Shown here piece after piece: positions 48,201 to 60,930 of a stretch of 64,000 bases of DNA. The DNA is taken from the NCBI RefSeq assembly GCF_030704535.1, contig NC_081819.1:23284001-23348000 (forward strand), given 5' to 3'. A program made the translations under genes and the position numbers. The notes under the pieces are model-generated. The model saw only the letters and a list, made by a program, of their open reading frames with translations. It was not told the origin of the DNA and did not search any database. This DNA comes from Vitis vinifera. Its lineage: Eukaryota > Streptophyta > Magnoliopsida > Vitales > Vitaceae. Numbering within the stretch: the stretch's first letter is position 1; every line of letters starts with the position of its first letter.

Positions 48201-51200
48201 AACATCACTATGTATAATATCAAAACATTGTGAGGCACGAGATGCGGAATGAGGAAAATGTAGAACTTTACTTTTGCCAAGTTTGCATGATGTACAATCG
48301 AAAGAAAGATCAAGAGAAGAACATGCTTTATTTCCCAATAATCCAGAATTAAACAAAGTACGAAGTACATCAGAGTTTGGGTGGCCAAGACGTCTATGCC
48401 ACATCTTATGTCCAGAACCAACAACATTACATGCAAAGGAAAGTAAAAGAAAACTAGGAATAATAGTGGAAGAAGAAACATGAAGAGGAAAGAGTCGTCC
48501 CACTTTAGGCCCCTTCGTGATCATCTTCCCGGACACTTGATCTTGCACAACACAACCAGAACGGGAGAAATTGACATTACAATTATTATCAACCAATTGA
48601 CCAACAGAAAGAAGATTTGTGGAGAGGTCAGGAGACACAAAAACATCAGTTAAGGAAGAGGAAAGATCACCAACAACACTGATAGGCAGAGAATTGCCAT
48701 CAGCAGTGTTAATTTTCAATTTTCCATCATAATTTCTGACATTGGAAAGAGAAAGAACATTATTTGTCATATAGTTAGAAGCTACAAAGTCAAAATACCA
48801 TGGCTTAGAAGAAATTGTATGATTACCTGAGAGCCTAAAAGCAGAAAAAGCAGAAAAATCAGAAATGATCATTTGTTGTACCATTTCAGGAGTGAGTGTG
48901 TTCGGGTTTGCTAAGGCTGTAAGAGCAGGAATAGGAACAACCGAAGAGGCAGCAGGCAATGCAGTAGAACTAGAGGCACTAGTGGAGGCATGATAAGCAG
49001 TACCCTGCTTCCTTTCAGGCCAAATGAGACAAGCAGAGATGATATGACCTTGTTTCTTGCAGTAGTTACAAAACTTCTTGGGACAATCCCGAGCAATGTG
49101 ACCAAAATCTTTACAACTAAAGCATTGGACAACACGCATATCTCGACCCTTATTCCGCCCTTGTGCTTCATAAGCTATATAAACAGGTGCACTAACATTA
49201 GCCCGATGTTCCATGGTAGCTTGAGTTATGATACGTTGCTCTTCACGCAAAAGTTCACTCAAGTAGGCATCCAAAGATGGTACAGGATGACGATTCATCA
49301 TATTAGACCGTGCAATTTCAAAGTCGGGTCGTAACTTCATCAAGAATTGATCTCGCTTGCTGATTGCATGCATTGCTTGGACAACAGAGAGAGCTGCAGT
49401 GGGAACATTAGCATAAACAATGTCGGAATAATCAGTCTAAAGAGTTTGAAAAACAGAAAAATATTCCTCAATTAAGAGACTTCCTTGTGTGAAATTAGCC
49501 ATCTCATACTCCAATTGAAAACACCTAGCAGAGTTGTCTTGATTGTAAACCGTGTGGAGACAATTCCACATAGCAGCAACAGTTTTATAAGGCCTCAGAT
49601 TGAGAACAAGGTGAGGTTCAACCGAGCTAAGGATCTAGGTCATAACCCGAGCATCCTTAATTTCCCACTTAGACAAAGCCTCGACATCATGAGGTGCAGG
49701 ATTACTCCCATCAATATGACCCCATAATTCTTTTCCTTTGACAAATAATTTAAATTGAAATTCCCAAGCACAATAATTTTTGCCAGTAAATCTAATAGGA
49801 AATGATTCCAACTTATCTGATGACATGATGCAACCGAGAGACAAAGGAAATAGCCCACTAGAAAATTAGAACAAAAACTATCGAGATACACCCTGGATTT
49901 AGAAACCTGCAACAGAAAGTTCTGAAATCAACCAGAAATCAACAGTAGGGGCGCCGAAAACAAGAATCCAGACCAGAAAGACCAAAAAATAAAAACCACA
50001 GACGGTGTCGGTACCCTCAAACGTAGCTACTTAAGGGATCGAAACCCAGAAAAACACCCAAGAGAAACACTCAGAAAAATTCGTGAAAGACAGATAATCT
50101 ATGAACCCGCTCTGATACCATGTCAAAACACTCATAAAACTCAAGAGAAACCGAGAACCTTTTGGAAAAAATGACATTGATCATCTTCTCTCTTTTTTCA
50201 TTATTTTATAAGTGCCATCTATACATAGAAGTATATGCTATACATGGAGTATAACTGATTTCTAATATTCAGCATTTATACATGGTAAGTCAATCTGTAT
50301 AGCGAATATTAATAGTCCTAAATTATATAAATTCCTAAAATTGTATATGGTAACATTAGCTCCTTTGAAATCTTTTAGAAACTCGTTCAAGACCTCATCC
50401 ACTCTCTCTTCTATACGGTTTTCAGCACCACTAAACACTTCTTTAGCCCATTCATTTGGGATATGCTGGGACAACATAGCAAGAAAAATAAGGCAAACTG
50501 ATGTATTTCGCAAACACATTTCTCAATTCAGAAACAAAACTTCAATTCTAATGAAAGTGAGTATGTACGGTGTACCTTCACTAATGTCTCAAGACAAGGA
50601 CTATTGGAAATAAAAGAAAGAACAATTGAATAATTCACATAAACAAAAGGAAACAGCTATTAATAATTCACAAGAGATCGTCTTCTGGAATACAGGGAAG
50701 CTATGTGCATTATATTCATACAATAGTATGCATTACCTCAATATTATTTAGTATCTTCATCTGACAGTATCAATCAACCCTTTTCTTGATATGGTTTTCT
50801 TCCAAGCAACCAAGATGTGACAAGGAGTAGATTTTTTGTTGTTTTTCTAAACTACAGTAAGTTCACTAAAAAAATTGGTTCTGTTGAGTCAAACAAGGCA
50901 ACTTGATACTACCAGTTTCAAATTTAATTATGTGCTTACAATTCAACTTTGTCCAATATCAGGACAAATCATCCAGTTCCGAACTTGGTTGAGCATCTAA
51001 AGTGGGTGCCAACATTTCACTTCCGAACAAGGGTTGATGCTATTTTTGTACCTGCAACTTTCCCACTGTGGAGGAAACATTAACGATCCTTGGTGAATCT
51101 GATAACTGGAGAAGAGGAATAAGTGCTTCAATCATCCTCTTGGGCCCATAATAGTTTATTTTCAGACATTCTTCTGCCAGCTAAAAAGACACAATCATTA

Positions 51201-51546
51201 TTTCCCTCCAATTAACTTTTCCTCCTCCTGCTTGCATCATAGAAGAAAAAAAAAAACTCAATCCTGTTGGTAACCATTACACCCCCTACTCCACAAACAA
51301 AAAAGGAGAAGAAGAAAACAGTGGTTTTTAGCTTTCTCTTCAAAAAAATGTAGAAGGAAAATCAACAGCATGGACATTAAAAGTCCAAAGATTGCTCTTT
51401 TTCAGCTTTCATAAAGGCTCTTCCTCAAATATAACATATGCAACCAAAGGAATTTTACATGAAGAATTTACCTGAGCAGCAGCTATAACCGATCTTAAAC
51501 CATCCGGATCTGTTACAACTGCTCCCGTTATCCCTGCATTGTTCAC
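45255..51546 (-). pseudogene. SDR copy 2, split by a Copia element and lacking its first two exons
   Basis: Exon 3 (51472-51546) reads NNAGITGAVVTDPDGLRS. Exon 4 (about 51052-51230) reads [20 protein letters not shown] then [13 protein letters not shown], with the catalytic serine, but has an in-frame TAG before LAEEC. Exon 5 starts at 50465 (HIPNEWAKEVFSGAENRIEE), runs to 50356, is interrupted by a Copia element, and continues at 45482-45255 with NSWSTYPSAYTASKAALGNF and the end [20 protein letters not shown]. The YxxxK catalytic pair (Y-T-A-S-K) is present. About ten residues present in copy 3 after the YxxxK helix are missing. Exons 1 and 2 with the cofactor motif are not found upstream; a second Copia element begins at 52638 in the intron where they should follow. 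Dead, but much younger in decay than copy 1. Confidence 0.85.
45483..50355 (-). mobile_element. Copia LTR retrotransposon, nearly whole, inside the SDR copy 2 exon
   Basis: The 4873-bp element has LTRs at 45483-45706 and 50121-50355, both starting TGTCAAAACACT and ending GGTAACA on the + strand. TTAGC flanks it on both sides (45478-45482 and 50356-50360), a perfect 5-bp target duplication. A primer-binding site (TGGTATCAGAGC, read on the minus strand) lies next to the right LTR, so it runs right to left. The gag-pol order is Copia: gag with a CCHC knuckle (CFSCKDFGHIARDC), protease, integrase (HRRLGHPN), reverse transcriptase (YVDDI) and RNase H. Short LTRs and total length fit the Ale/Retrofit lineage. 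It is a fossil that looks almost complete, with an estimated three to five breaks. The LTRs differ at about 3-4% of sites, which at commonly used plant rates suggests roughly 2-3 million years. Confidence 0.92.
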
Positions 51547-52637
51547 CTGTCCAGAATTCCACATTTCTTATTATCCAATTTTTAACTATAAAATGAAAAA
51601 ATAGTGACAAACAAAAGTTATTTTATTGCTTCCAGCTATCTGCAGGTCCTCCATTGCTCCATAATAAACCACAAAATTTACATAAAAATTTTCAAGAATC
51701 ACAGGTGGATAAGAAGAGAACGTTATAATTGCTATAAACAGCATGTAGTGCATAAATATTGCTAATGTGTGTGCATGTCGCTTTAAATTTTTAAGATATT
51801 GAAAAAGTTCATTAACAAAGCCATCTTGCCAAAGTTCATGCAACTCTATGCATATTGATGGATGCAAAAGAAAGAAAATGATGGGACTGAGGAGAGCAAA
51901 CAGGGCATTGGTTTAATAATAGTATAGGCATAACATAATAGTATAGAGTCGGGACATTAACGAAAGTGGAAATTGGGCAATGTCCTAATTAATAGGACGG
52001 AATTAAGTAATAGTACAGTGCGGGCCAAAGAGGGATGCTAAGGAGTGAGGATAGTGCATTGGCTTAATTGATCTTATAGCACAGACTAAACTGTTTCCAG
52101 ACCAGTTACAACATATACAAAACAAGATTCTACCCAGACAGATAACTATTTGCTTCTAAAACAAAAAATACACCATCAATTTGGTAAAGGTTATGTTCCA
52201 ATCTCCATATCCTGAAGAATAGGAGCAATCTCAACTCTGGAGTACCTCGATGGCCAGCTAAAAATTTTCTTGGGTGCCTTTTTGTGGCTAGGATAAGCAT
52301 AACTGATATAGGAAAGAATTCAAAAACAAATGCTTCTCTATCATATCTGATACTAATTTGATGTTGTAAAAGAATTTTCCATCAAGTAAACCAATGCCCT
52401 TCTTTCTTCATATACAAATGCATAGAACAACAAAAATTTCTTCATTTTGGTAGTTGCATCATATCAAGTAGACTATTACAGTACATAAAGCATGCCTACT
52501 GCTGCAACATCAAGCATTTCAAACTCTTAACAATGTATCACTTTCTTTTTGAAGTTCTAATCCAGAGGCAAATGAAATTGGCCATCTTCACAAATCATCA
52601 ATATCATCCATAACTTCAAACAAATATATATTGTATG
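50466..52637. other. Introns and upstream remnant of SDR copy 2
   Basis: Apart from exons 3 and 4 listed with SDR copy 2, this is intron sequence. The first part matches introns of copy 3. The stretch 51590-52530 has no counterpart in the shorter intron of copy 3 (59738-60000), while 52540-52620 matches it again (TTTTGAAGTTCTAAT), so about 950 bp of extra sequence was gained here or lost in copy 3. The extra part shows no coding or terminal-repeat signal. Confidence 0.5.
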
Positions 52638-55600
52638 TGTTAGAGCTTGGTGACCCGATTTCCTTTTTTGATCCAACCCGAAATCATCGCGGTGCGATAT
52701 ATATAGTGAAGAAAAAATTATGGATTTCTTTCTTGCTTTATTTATTTTTTCTCTCTCATATATATTTATATGGGATTTCAAGGATTTATATCATAGTCGC
52801 TTGATACTCTCTCATTTTGTACCAATTTTTTGATATAGTGGATTATTCTTCTCCTCTGCCCGTGTTTTTCTCGTTTAGGGTTTTCCACGTAAATTTGTAT
52901 GTGTTCTTATTTTTTCTTGTTTCCTATTCTTGTTTTTCCATAACGAACTAGTATTAGAGCAAGGTTTGATTAGTGAGAGGTTTGATCTTCTCAACAATGG
53001 CAACAATGAAATACGATATTCTGCTTTTGGATTGCAACACCCAAATTTTTGCTATGGTAGGTTAAGATGTGGGTTGTGCTCGTGCAGATGGATTTGGATG
53101 ATGCACTGTTAGGATTTGATAAGATGCCCTCGTTGTGGACACAGGAGAAAAAACAACGTGAGGATAAAAAAACTCTATCTCAAATTCATCTTCATCTATC
53201 AAATTAAATTCTATAGGACTTTCTAAAAGAGAAAACTGTCACTGCATTATGGTTAAAGTTGGAGCAATTGTGCATAACGAAAAGTCTAACTAACAAGTTG
53301 CATCTGAAGCAACAATTGTATACTCACCATATGATAGAAGGTATGTCTTTAGAAGATCACTTAACTGTCTTTAAGGAAATTGGTTCTGATTTAGAGACCA
53401 TGGAGGTTAAGTATGATGAAGAAGATTTAGGGTTGATTTTATTATGTTTGTTTTCCTCTTCATATGCGACTTTTAGAGACACCATTTTGTATAGTCGTGA
53501 CACCCTTACCTTGGAAGAAGTTTTTGATGCTTTATTTTCTAAGAAGAAAATGAAGTAGTTTGTGGTTGGATTTGAGTCTCAAGTAGAAGGCCTTGTTATT
53601 CGAGGGAGGACACATGAAAGAAATTCTGGTGGTGATGCGAGGGGCAGATTGAAATCCAGTAATAAAGACAAAACCTGCAGGCACTATAAGAAAAAATGGC
53701 ACATCAAATGTGAATGCTATAAGTTGCAGAATAAGAATAAGACAATTGCTGCAAATCAAAAGGGAAAACAACTAGAAAAATCCGATGAAGCCAGTGTTGT
53801 AGAATATGAGTATAGTGATGGAGAACTCCTTGTTGTTTTTTATGGCAACTCCAAACCTTACGAGGATTGGATTCTTGATTCAGGTTGCACGTTTCATATG
53901 TGTCCTAATCGAAACTAGTTTTCAACATATGAAACAGTGTCCAAAGGTGCTATGTTGATGGGAAATAATGCATCTTATAAGATAGTTGGTATTGGAACAG
54001 TCAAAATCAAAATGTTTGATGGGATTGTCACAACACTTAACGATGTGAGACACGTTCTAGATCTAAAGAGGAACCTTATCTCGTTGAGTACTCTTGATTC
54101 AAAAGGGTATAAGTAAATTGGTGAAGGTGAAGTCCTAAAGGTTAGCAAATGTGTTCTTGTTGTGATGAAATGGCAGAAAAGGTCTACCAAATTATATGTC
54201 TTGTAGGAATCCACAGTTACAGGTGATGCAGCTGTTGCTACTTCTTTCTTATTAGATGGTGATGTTACTAGACTTTGGCATATGCGTCTTAGGCATATGA
54301 GTGAGAATGGGATGATTGAATTGAGCAAAAGAAGACTTCTTAATGGTTAGAGTATTAGTAAACTGAAGTTTTGTGAGCAGTGCATTTTTAGAAAGCAGAG
54401 GAGAGTCAAATTCATAAAATATATTCACGACACAAAGGGGACACTTGATTATATACATTCTAATATATATGGGGACCATCTAGGGGCCTTTTAAGGGATG
54501 TGCTAGTTATATGTTGACTATCATTGATGATTTTTCCAGAAAAGTTTGGGTATTCTTTTTAAAGCAAAAGAGTGAAGTGTTAGCTACATTCAAGGAGTGG
54601 AATATTATGATTGAAAAGTAGATAGGAAAGCAGGTAAAATGTTTCCACACTGATAATGGCTTGGAGTTTTGTTATGATGAGCTTAATGTTCTATGTAAGT
54701 TAGAAGGAATTGTGAGACATCATACAGTTCGTCATACTCCATAACAAAATGGTGTGGTAGAACGAATGAATAGGAATTTGATAGAGAAAGTATGTTGTAT
54801 GCTTTCCAATGTTGGTTTGCCTAAGTCTTTTTGGGTTGAAGCTGCCTCTACAACTTGTTTTCTCATTAATCGCTCTCCTTCAACTGCTATTGAATAAAGG
54901 ACTCCACGAGAGGTATGGTCTGGTACTCCTGCTAGTTACTTTGATTTGAAGATATTTGGATGTCCTGCCTATGCTCATGTTGATAATGGAAAACTAGAAG
55001 CTAGATCTATAAAGTGTGTTTTCATTAGCTATAAGTCTGGTGTTAAAGGATATAAGTTATGGTGTCCAAAAACCAATAAAGTCATAGTCAGTAGAGATGT
55101 TATTTTTGATGAAATTGCTATGCTTCATGACTCATCTTCTAGAGATTCTTGTGATAAAGAGCAACAAAAATCAATCACATAGGTGGAGTTTGAGATTAAG
55201 TCAAGATCCTTACTAGAGTCTACATCTTAATCTAGTTCAAAGATGAAGAGTGATGTTGCTACTCCCTCACCACCACCAACACCACCATAGTATTCTATTG
55301 CTAAAGACAAGCCTATAAGAGATATTAAACCTCCATAGAGGTATGCTGAGGTTGCTTTATTTGCTTATGCCTTAAATGTGGTCGAATGTATTAATTGCAG
55401 TGTAGAACCTTCTACCTACACAAAGGCAGTTAATTGTGATGATTCTGGAAAATGGATGATTGCCATGCAGGAGGAGATGGAGTCACTTCATAAGAATGAC
55501 ACATGGAACTTAGTGAGACTACCTAAAGGTAAAAAGGTTGTTCGCTTCAAATGGGTGTTCAAGAGGAAAGAAGGAATACCAGGAGTTGAAGAAGCCATGT

Positions 55601-55860
55601 ATAAGGCAAGATTTGTTGCAAAGGGCTACAGTTAGATTCCAAGTATAGATTTCACTTATGTGTTTTCTCCAATTGTAAAGCATAGTTCGATTCGAGCTTT
55701 GCTTGGTATTGTGACCATGCATGATTTTGAGCTTGAGAAATTGGATGTGAATACAACATTCTTACATGGAGAACTTGAAGAGGACATCTACATGTAGCAA
55801 CCTAAGAGTTTTATAATTTCAGGAAAGGATGACTAGTCTGCCAAGCTTAAGAATAAGTTC

Positions 55861-56576
55861 AAAGTAAGCAAGGTTGTCAGCAGGTAAGGAAAAGAAAAGG
55901 TGGGCTTAGAACCAGTATACCCTATATTGTATTCAGTAGTTAGTCTGCCAACCCTTGAATTCTCTTGTGATAGGAGTCTTAAGTAAAAAGTATATCTCTG
56001 CCCTTACAGCCAGTAGTCAGTCTACTCTTGAATCCTCGGTGCTAGAGATTGTAAGCGTGATAAAGTCGAAGGAAGAAACAAACCCTTTACCAGCTAACCT
56101 TCTAAGGCTAGATTTCAAAAACTTCTATCAACTGGACCAAAGAAGGGAATGACTGCTTTGAACATGACTGTCTGAAAGGGTAGCAGCAAAGCGCAATCTT
56201 TTTGCACTGATAATGCCGTTATGCTTAGGCTTCGGTAATCTCTTTTAATCACCTGACATCAAAGCTAAGGAAAGATTTCACTAAATTCATTTTGTTTTGC
56301 TCTAACAATTCAAACAAGGTTTTGTACCGATCTAGTAACAATGATATATTCTCAGAATTCTCCATTGATAATTGATATGACATGCTGTTTTTTCCATTCA
56401 TTTCCTTTCAGGGATCAGTCGCGGTCTTACAAACTATACCAATGGTATGGATGAATCCGTTCATTCATCCAAATGTGTAAAAGATTCTAGCCGCACTTAA
56501 AAGCCGAGTACTCTACCATTGAGTTAGCAACCCGAATAAGATAAAATTCAATTAAAATAATTAGATGATGACGTTC
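55861..56576 (-). other. Organellar DNA insertion (plastid trnK region, possibly with mitochondrial DNA)
   Basis: The Copia coding sequence stops at about 55860 and resumes at about 56577. Within the gap, 56290-56576 read on the minus strand is the plastid trnK-UUU neighbourhood: a short spacer, the 37-base 5' exon of trnK (56498-56534), then the group II intron start GTGCGGCTAGAATC and following intron sequence (TTTTACACATTTGGATGAA and GGTAGAGTTTGTAAGACCG-like stretches, the latter altered). The part 55861-56290 is not plastid trnK sequence that I recognise. Its style (CTTGAATCCTCGGTGCTAG) suggests mitochondrial DNA, so the donor may have been a mitochondrial genome that already carried plastid DNA. 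That last step is inference. Confidence 0.7.
56498..56534 (-). pseudogene. trnK-UUU: Plastid trnK-UUU 5' exon, transferred copy
   Basis: The minus strand gives the complete 37-base 5' exon, from GGGTTGCTAACTCAATGG to ACTCGGCTTTTAA, followed directly by the group II intron boundary GTGCGG. The 3' exon is not in the insertion, and the nucleus cannot splice this intron, so no functional tRNA can arise. Confidence 0.85.
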
Positions 56577-57430
56577 ATTATATGTCACGAATTCCATATT
56601 CTAGTGCAATGGGGTCTCTCATGTATGCTATGGTTTGTTCATGTCTAGATTTATCATATGTAGTCAGTGCAGTCAATATATACATGGCAAATCCTGGTAA
56701 AGAACATTGGAAAACAGTTCAATGGATTTTCAGATACTTGCGTGATTCTATTGATGTTTGTTTGCATTTTGGGAAAACTAGAGATGGAGTTGTTAGATAT
56801 GTCGATTTTGATTTTGCTGGTGACCTTGATAAAAGAAGATCTCTTACAGGGTATGTTTTTACTGTTGGTGGTTGTGCTATCAATTGGAAAGCTACTTTGC
56901 AGACAACGATTGCTTTGTCTACTACAGAGGCCGAGTACATGACTATTACAGAGGCTTGTAAGGAAGTGATTTAGTTAGAAAGACCATTTTGGTGAATTTA
57001 GTGACCACTTGTAGATTATCACAATTTTTTGTGATAGTCAAAGTGCTATTTTTCTCACAAAAGATCAAACGTTTCATGAGAGGACAAAGCACATTAACGT
57101 GCGGTATCATTTTGTGTGTGATATCATTGCTCGTGGTGATAGGCCAAAGTTAGCACCCATGATAATCCTACTGATATGATGACGAAGATACTCCTTGTAG
57201 CCAAGTTTGAGCATTACTTGGACTTGGTTAGCATTCATTGTTGAATTACCCTTTGGGGTTTGTGGAAGAGGTGAAGAGTTTTTTTTTTTTTTTTTTAAGA
57301 TTGGAGTTTGTTTTTTTCATTCTTTACATTGGAATTCGTGTCAAGGTGGAGATTGTTAGAGTTTGGTGACCCAATTTCCTTTTTTGGTCCAACCCTATTG
57401 TTTTTTTCAAGTAAAAAAGAGAAAAAAAGG

Positions 57431-58322
57431 AAGAAGTATTTATTCAACAATTTTTTATATATATATAAATATTCCTTTTATTACCCATGGAATTTGGCAT
57501 GAATTGCTTTCTATTCAAAATTTTCTAAAATTATCCTAAATATTCTTGCAAATAGTCTTATGTTCTTTAGAATAAAAAAAATATTTTTCTAATTAAAAAA
57601 TCATTTAAAATTTTTTTGACAAAAAACAATATTTTGAGAATTTATTAAAAAGATGTATTTTTAGAATAAATTTAAGGTGTTTTAAGTTGTTTTAAGCCAA
57701 ATTTGAAAATATGAAGAATACTTTTAAAAAAAATTGTACTATTTCTAAGTATAGTGTACCTCAATGAAAAATAAACCCATAAAAATATTCTTCATAGTTG
57801 ATTTCTTAAACTAGATTGTATTCGTGAAAATGATTAACAAGAGAGCCTTCAACTACAAATTTGTGAAGTAGACAAGCCAAACCCCATTCTGTGAGAAGCC
57901 AAAGCTCTAATTACGTGAACTCAATTGCGCAAATCGAGGCAAACCAGTAGAGGTGCGCATGTAAAAGTTCAAACATGCAGCAGAGAACACCTCACAACTC
58001 AATAACAGACCTATAATTAGCTGATAAGCAAGTAAGCCCAACCTATTCACAAGCTATCCATTTTGCTTGCCAGCCAAAACCATGAATTTGGGCTCTCAAG
58101 AACCAAATGAATGAACTCCAAAAACCATCAAATATCACACAAAAAATATAAGGTCAGAGGCTATTGCGTCCTTCAGACTCATTCCAACATAAAAATTAGT
58201 CATAAGCATTTCTGGGTAGTCTTAATAATCTGAGATTCATGCAAACCACATAATAAAAAGCAGAGAACAGACTTTATTGTTGTGATGTTCTTGCTTCATA
58301 TCTAGTAGTGAATCATTTTCAG
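57431..58322. other. Spacer between Copia 2 and SDR copy 3
   Basis: AT-rich sequence to about 57870, perhaps including the rest of the decayed 3' LTR, then the 3' flank of SDR copy 3, which matches the flank of copy 2 (from 44755). No gene is visible. Confidence 0.55.
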
Positions 58323-60354
58323 TCAAAATTCAAACAACTCCTTTCGAACAAAGAATTGACCAGAAGGCCCACCATCAGGCAGCAGAGCCAAGCTCACGGG
58401 GCTTTCAGCACCTTCTTCAACAGTTAAGATGCCATTGTTGTAGTTCATGTCAGTTTTGACAAAGCCAGGGCAGACACAGTTGATGCAGAAAGTGGGGTAC
58501 TTCCTGGCCAGAATCCTTGTGCAGGCATTCAAGGCTGCTTTGGAGACAATATAGGCAGAGAGATAAGAGGGCCAGCTATGAGCTTCTAATAATCCCTCTT
58601 TGAAATCTTTTAGAAACTCTTTCAAAACCTCATCCACCCTCTCCTCTGTAAGGTTTTGGGCATCATTTAATACTCCCTTAGCCCATTCATTTATAACATT
58701 CTGCAACAACACATCAAGAAAGGTATTTCTCAATTTGGAAACAGAAACTCCAGTTCTAAAGAAAGTAACTATGGGAAATGTTTCATAAACTCTCTTCTCT
58801 AATATCTCAAAAAATCCATAGCTAACTTAACCTCTGGAGAGGGGTCGACCAAACTAGCCTCCCCACTCTTACCAGTTCCCATCTATTTGCAGTGAACATG
58901 TGACCGTGTGAAGCCTGCGACTTGTCACCAAAGAAGAAGGCACATTTAATCATCCACAAGAGATGATATGTGCTTGTGATTCAACTTTGTTGAATTTCAA
59001 GTCAAATTGCCCAGTGAAAAACTTGGTTGAACATTTAAAGTGGGTGCCAACAATCTATTTCTGAATGAGGGTTAATGTTATCTTTGTACCTTTAACTTCC
59101 CTGCAGAAGAGGAAACATTAACGATCCTTGGCGAATCTGATAGCTGGAGAAGGGGAGTAAGTGCTTCAATGATCCTCTTTGGCCCATAATAGTTTACTTT
59201 CAGGCATTCTTCCGCCTGCTCGAAAGGCTCAATCATTATTTCTTTCCAGTTGATTTTTCCCAGTCCTGCCTGCATTATAGAATAACAAAAAAACTCAATC
59301 CCTTTGGTAGCCATTACACTTCCTACTCCACCAACAAGAAAAGGAGAAGAGGAAAACCGTCTATAATTCCAGAGATTTTCTTTTCAAGAAAAAGTAGAAG
59401 GAAAATTCAACATAATGGGCATTAAAAATCTAAATATTGCTCTTTTTTCAACTTTTTATAGGCTTTTCCCCAAATAAAACATATGCACCCAAAGAAAGAA
59501 CCTTTATGTTGGGTGTTCTATTCTGTATACTTCTCCCAATAATCATTTCATGAATGATGTTTAAGCCTTCCCACCCCCAAGCAAATTGCATATTTCTTTT
59601 TTGAAGTTCCATCCACACTCACTACATTTCAGGAAAGAAGGAAATTGTACATGGGAACTCACCTGATCAGCAGCTACTGCTGATCTGAAACCATTAGGAT
59701 CTGTTACAATTGTCCCAGCTATCCCTGCATTGTTCACCTGTCCATCACTCAAACATTTTTTGTTATCAAATTTTTAACAATGTGTCAGTTTCCTTTTGAA
59801 GTTCTAATCAAAGAGACAAAAGAAAATGGCTACCTTCTCAAAATATCAAAATCACCACAGACATCCTATCAAAAAGGCGACAACATGAAAGCAAAAATTG
59901 TGCTATTGTGTATGCTACACAAACCATCAATTCAGTGACTGTACAAGAACCCGGAAAAAAAGAAGGAAAAGTAATCAAGAAATGGGGGTTTCAACGATAC
60001 CAAGATATCAAGCTTCCCAAACTGGGTTTTGATGGAGTCTGCAAGGGAAGCAATGCTAGCAGGGTCCCCAACATCAAGTTGATGAAAACCCACATTAGAG
60101 AGACCAGACCCCTTGAGATTTTCAAGAGCTTCAACACCCATCTTCTCATTTCTAGCTGTTAACACCACTATCACCCCATTAGCAGCCAATTGCCTACATA
60201 TTTCCAATCCAATCCCTCTGTTTGCTCCTGTAACCACTGCATATCTGAAATAGAATATATAAGAAAATAAGTAAAATAGCTGTTGTATATGTGGCGAGAG
60301 ATTGTAAAAAGGGCAAGGAAGAAAAACCAAGTACCTCTTTGTTGCTTCAGCCAT
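58323..60354 (-). CDS. Short-chain dehydrogenase/reductase (salutaridine reductase/neomenthol dehydrogenase-like), intact copy 3
   Basis: Five exons in gene order: 60335-60354, 60001-60244, 59663-59737, 59090-59269 and 58323-58700. All have GT-AG introns in phase, giving 298 residues, the normal family length. The Rossmann cofactor motif TGANRGIG is at residues 12-19, followed by VVLTARNEK, whose arginine favours NADPH. NNAGI is at 90-94, the structural Asn at 139 ([10 protein letters not shown]), the catalytic serine at 166-167 ([10 protein letters not shown]), and the catalytic YIVSK at 223-227. [10 protein letters not shown] near the end is a family signature. It should be a cytosolic monomeric NADPH-dependent carbonyl reductase acting on small terpenoid, alkaloid or aldehyde substrates; the true substrate cannot be told. 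Two dead copies lie downstream in the same orientation. Confidence 0.92.
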
Positions 60355-60930
60355 TGTTTTTGAGATGGGAATTGTGTGTGGAGTAAGAAAAACTCGAGGG
60401 GATTTCAGATTTATTTTAAGGTGTGAAAAAGATTTGGCTTCTGGACATTTATCATCATATCAATTTTTACAATCAATGAGGACGATTTTTTTCCTTTTGT
60501 ATTTTCTATTTCCAGAAAAGTAAATAGGGGATTTATTTCCTTATGATATTGATTGGATAACTCACTAGTCAAAATTGCTTTTGGAAACAATATGAAATAG
60601 AAAACATGTAAATTAAACCAGATTTGTGGCCTGCTATTGAGGGTGGCAGAACATGAAGAACAAAAAAAAAAAAAAAAAAAAAAACAGGGCAAGTGAGTGT
60701 GTGATTTTGGGCTTGTATTTGGGGTTTTACCTTGGAAAATTGTTTTGGTATTTTTGGTCTTGTATTATTGATTGTGAAATAGTGAAAACTAATCCATGGA
60801 TGTAGGTTGGTTTTGACCGAACCACATAAACCTTTGTGTCTTGATTATCATTTCTTTGGTGTTTGTGTGCATAAGTTCTTCTTTGTTGTGTGGGTAGTTT
60901 TGCAGTTGCAAGGAGTTTGTGCATTGTATT
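60355..60930. other. SDR copy 3 upstream region and start of Copia 3
   Basis: The first 300 bases should hold the SDR promoter. A (A)n run lies at 60661-60683. From about 60690 the sequence becomes GT-rich (TTTGGTGTTTGTGTGCATAA), in the style of a Copia 5' LTR, but no clear TG start can be set. Confidence 0.4.

Larger units (their letters stand above)
52638..57430 (+). mobile_element. Copia LTR retrotransposon, decayed, with organellar DNA inserted
   Basis: The 5' LTR starts at 52638 (TGTTAGAGCTTGGTGACCC) and runs to about 52945, followed by a primer-binding-site-like GTATTAGAGC. The 3' LTR starts at 57354 (TGTTAGAGTTTGGTGACCC), just after a purine-rich GGTGGAGAT, and only its first tens of bases are recognisable. 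Between them gag (53200-53560), zinc knuckle and protease (53690-53920), integrase (54250-55180), reverse transcriptase (55430-55860) and RNase H (56580-57250) can be read in Copia order on the + strand. It belongs to the Tnt1-like group. It has many breaks and is clearly older than the Copia at 45483. A block at 55861-56576 is foreign. Confidence 0.85.

Noticed and set aside
47876-48481. 201-residue minus-strand open frame beside the Copia polyprotein
   Set aside because: Same strand but another frame of the integrase region; the Copia reading explains the sequence.
56498-56534. Functional tRNA-Lys gene
   Set aside because: Only the plastid 5' exon is present, followed by a group II intron; no 3' exon, so it is a transferred fragment.
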